Source of the DNA: a bacterium
Lineage (GTDB): Bacteria; Zixibacteria; MSB-5A5; GN15; FEB-12
Length of the DNA stretch: 6,182 bases
Reading direction: 5' to 3'
Assembly (NCBI GenBank): GCA_030668045.1
Contig: DAOUUR010000157.1
Span: 1-6,182 of the forward strand
The first letter of the stretch is position 1; every line of letters begins with the position of its first letter. Positions 6,024-6,182 of this stretch are shown here, one piece after another. The notes below the pieces were generated by a model that saw nothing but the letters and a program-made list of their open reading frames with translations, was not told the origin of the DNA and ran no database searches. A program made the translations under genes and the position numbers.

Positions 6024-6182
6024 ATGTTAGCCAGGTCTATGAAAAATAGGATTGTCGCTGTGCTCATTGTTCTCGTTGTTCTTATTGGAACGTCACCTGA
6101 GGCTAATAGCGCTGATGTGATTCAGAACGGGGACTTTGCCTCAGATATCAGTCTCTGGGATCATTCGGACAACGCTAATGGA
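6024..6182 (+). CDS. Start of an exported protein, 3'-truncated; function not identifiable
   Basis: The frame is open from ATG 6024 to the window end (53 codons). A second in-frame ATG at 6039 begins a more typical signal peptide, MKNRIVAVLIVLVVLIGTS, with likely cleavage near ANSA (residues 22-25 counted from that Met). The mature start, DVIQNGDFASDISLWDHSD, resembles the N-terminal strand of CenC-like/CBM4_9-type jelly-roll modules, which typically open with an NGDF...W pattern and are common in secreted surface proteins of T9SS-bearing lineages. AGAGG at 6008-6012 is 11 bp from ATG 6024 and 26 bp from ATG 6039, so 6024 is chosen, though the spacing is long. It follows the pentaheme gene by 16 bp and probably belongs to the same transcript. 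Too little is visible to assign a function. Confidence 0.7.
   Translation, partial: MLARSMKNRIVAVLIVLVVLIGTSPEANSADVIQNGDFASDISLWDHSDNANG

Noticed and set aside
1..6182. CRISPR array, insertion sequence, tRNA or rRNA
   Set aside because: No regularly spaced repeats, transposase frame, terminal inverted repeats or structural RNA signatures were visible; recurring short tgccac-type words come from the heme motif codons.

Overview
The window is one tightly packed, single-strand (+) gene cluster that looks like part of an extracellular electron transfer (porin-cytochrome) locus. It holds seven reading frames: an outer-membrane beta-barrel protein cut by the left edge, an NHL-type six-bladed beta-propeller, a tetraheme and an octaheme c-type cytochrome, a second six-bladed propeller fused to an Ig/FnIII-like domain and a type IX secretion system (T9SS) C-terminal sorting tail, a pentaheme cytochrome, and the first ~50 codons of another exported protein cut by the right edge. 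Gaps between genes run from a 4-bp overlap to 16 bp. I see no internal promoter or terminator, so the whole window is probably part of one transcript whose ends lie outside it.

Organism: a Gram-negative, didermic bacterium. The barrel has a C-terminal beta-signal ending in Phe, and the exported cytochromes imply a cytochrome c maturation system. The near-consensus QNYPNPFNP...ASGVYFYRL...RKM.LLK tail is typical of the FCB superphylum and allied phyla (Zixibacteria, Calditrichota, Marinimicrobia, Latescibacteria, KSB1, Ignavibacteria). Combined with Geobacter-like paired-CXXCH cytochromes, this makes an uncultured sediment or aquifer lineage such as Zixibacteria a reasonable guess. It is inference only, because the window holds no phylogenetic marker.

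Layout: 1-1037 barrel; 1041-2027 NHL propeller; 2024-2680 tetraheme; 2690-3754 octaheme (seven CXXCH plus one CX3CH); 3760-5292 T9SS-tailed propeller; 5300-6007 pentaheme; 6024-6182 start of a secreted protein. Together the three cytochromes offer 16 canonical CXXCH sites and one CX3CH site, 17 potential hemes in 807 residues.

Working model (inference): the barrel provides an outer-membrane passage, the cytochromes carry electrons through the periplasm, across the barrel or outside the cell, and the propellers act as scaffolds or docking proteins. One propeller appears destined for the cell surface through T9SS. Pairing this conduit-type gene set with a T9SS-exported propeller is the most distinctive aspect of the window. 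No RNA genes, mobile elements, CRISPR arrays or long repeats were seen, and no gene-free stretch exceeds about 20 bases.
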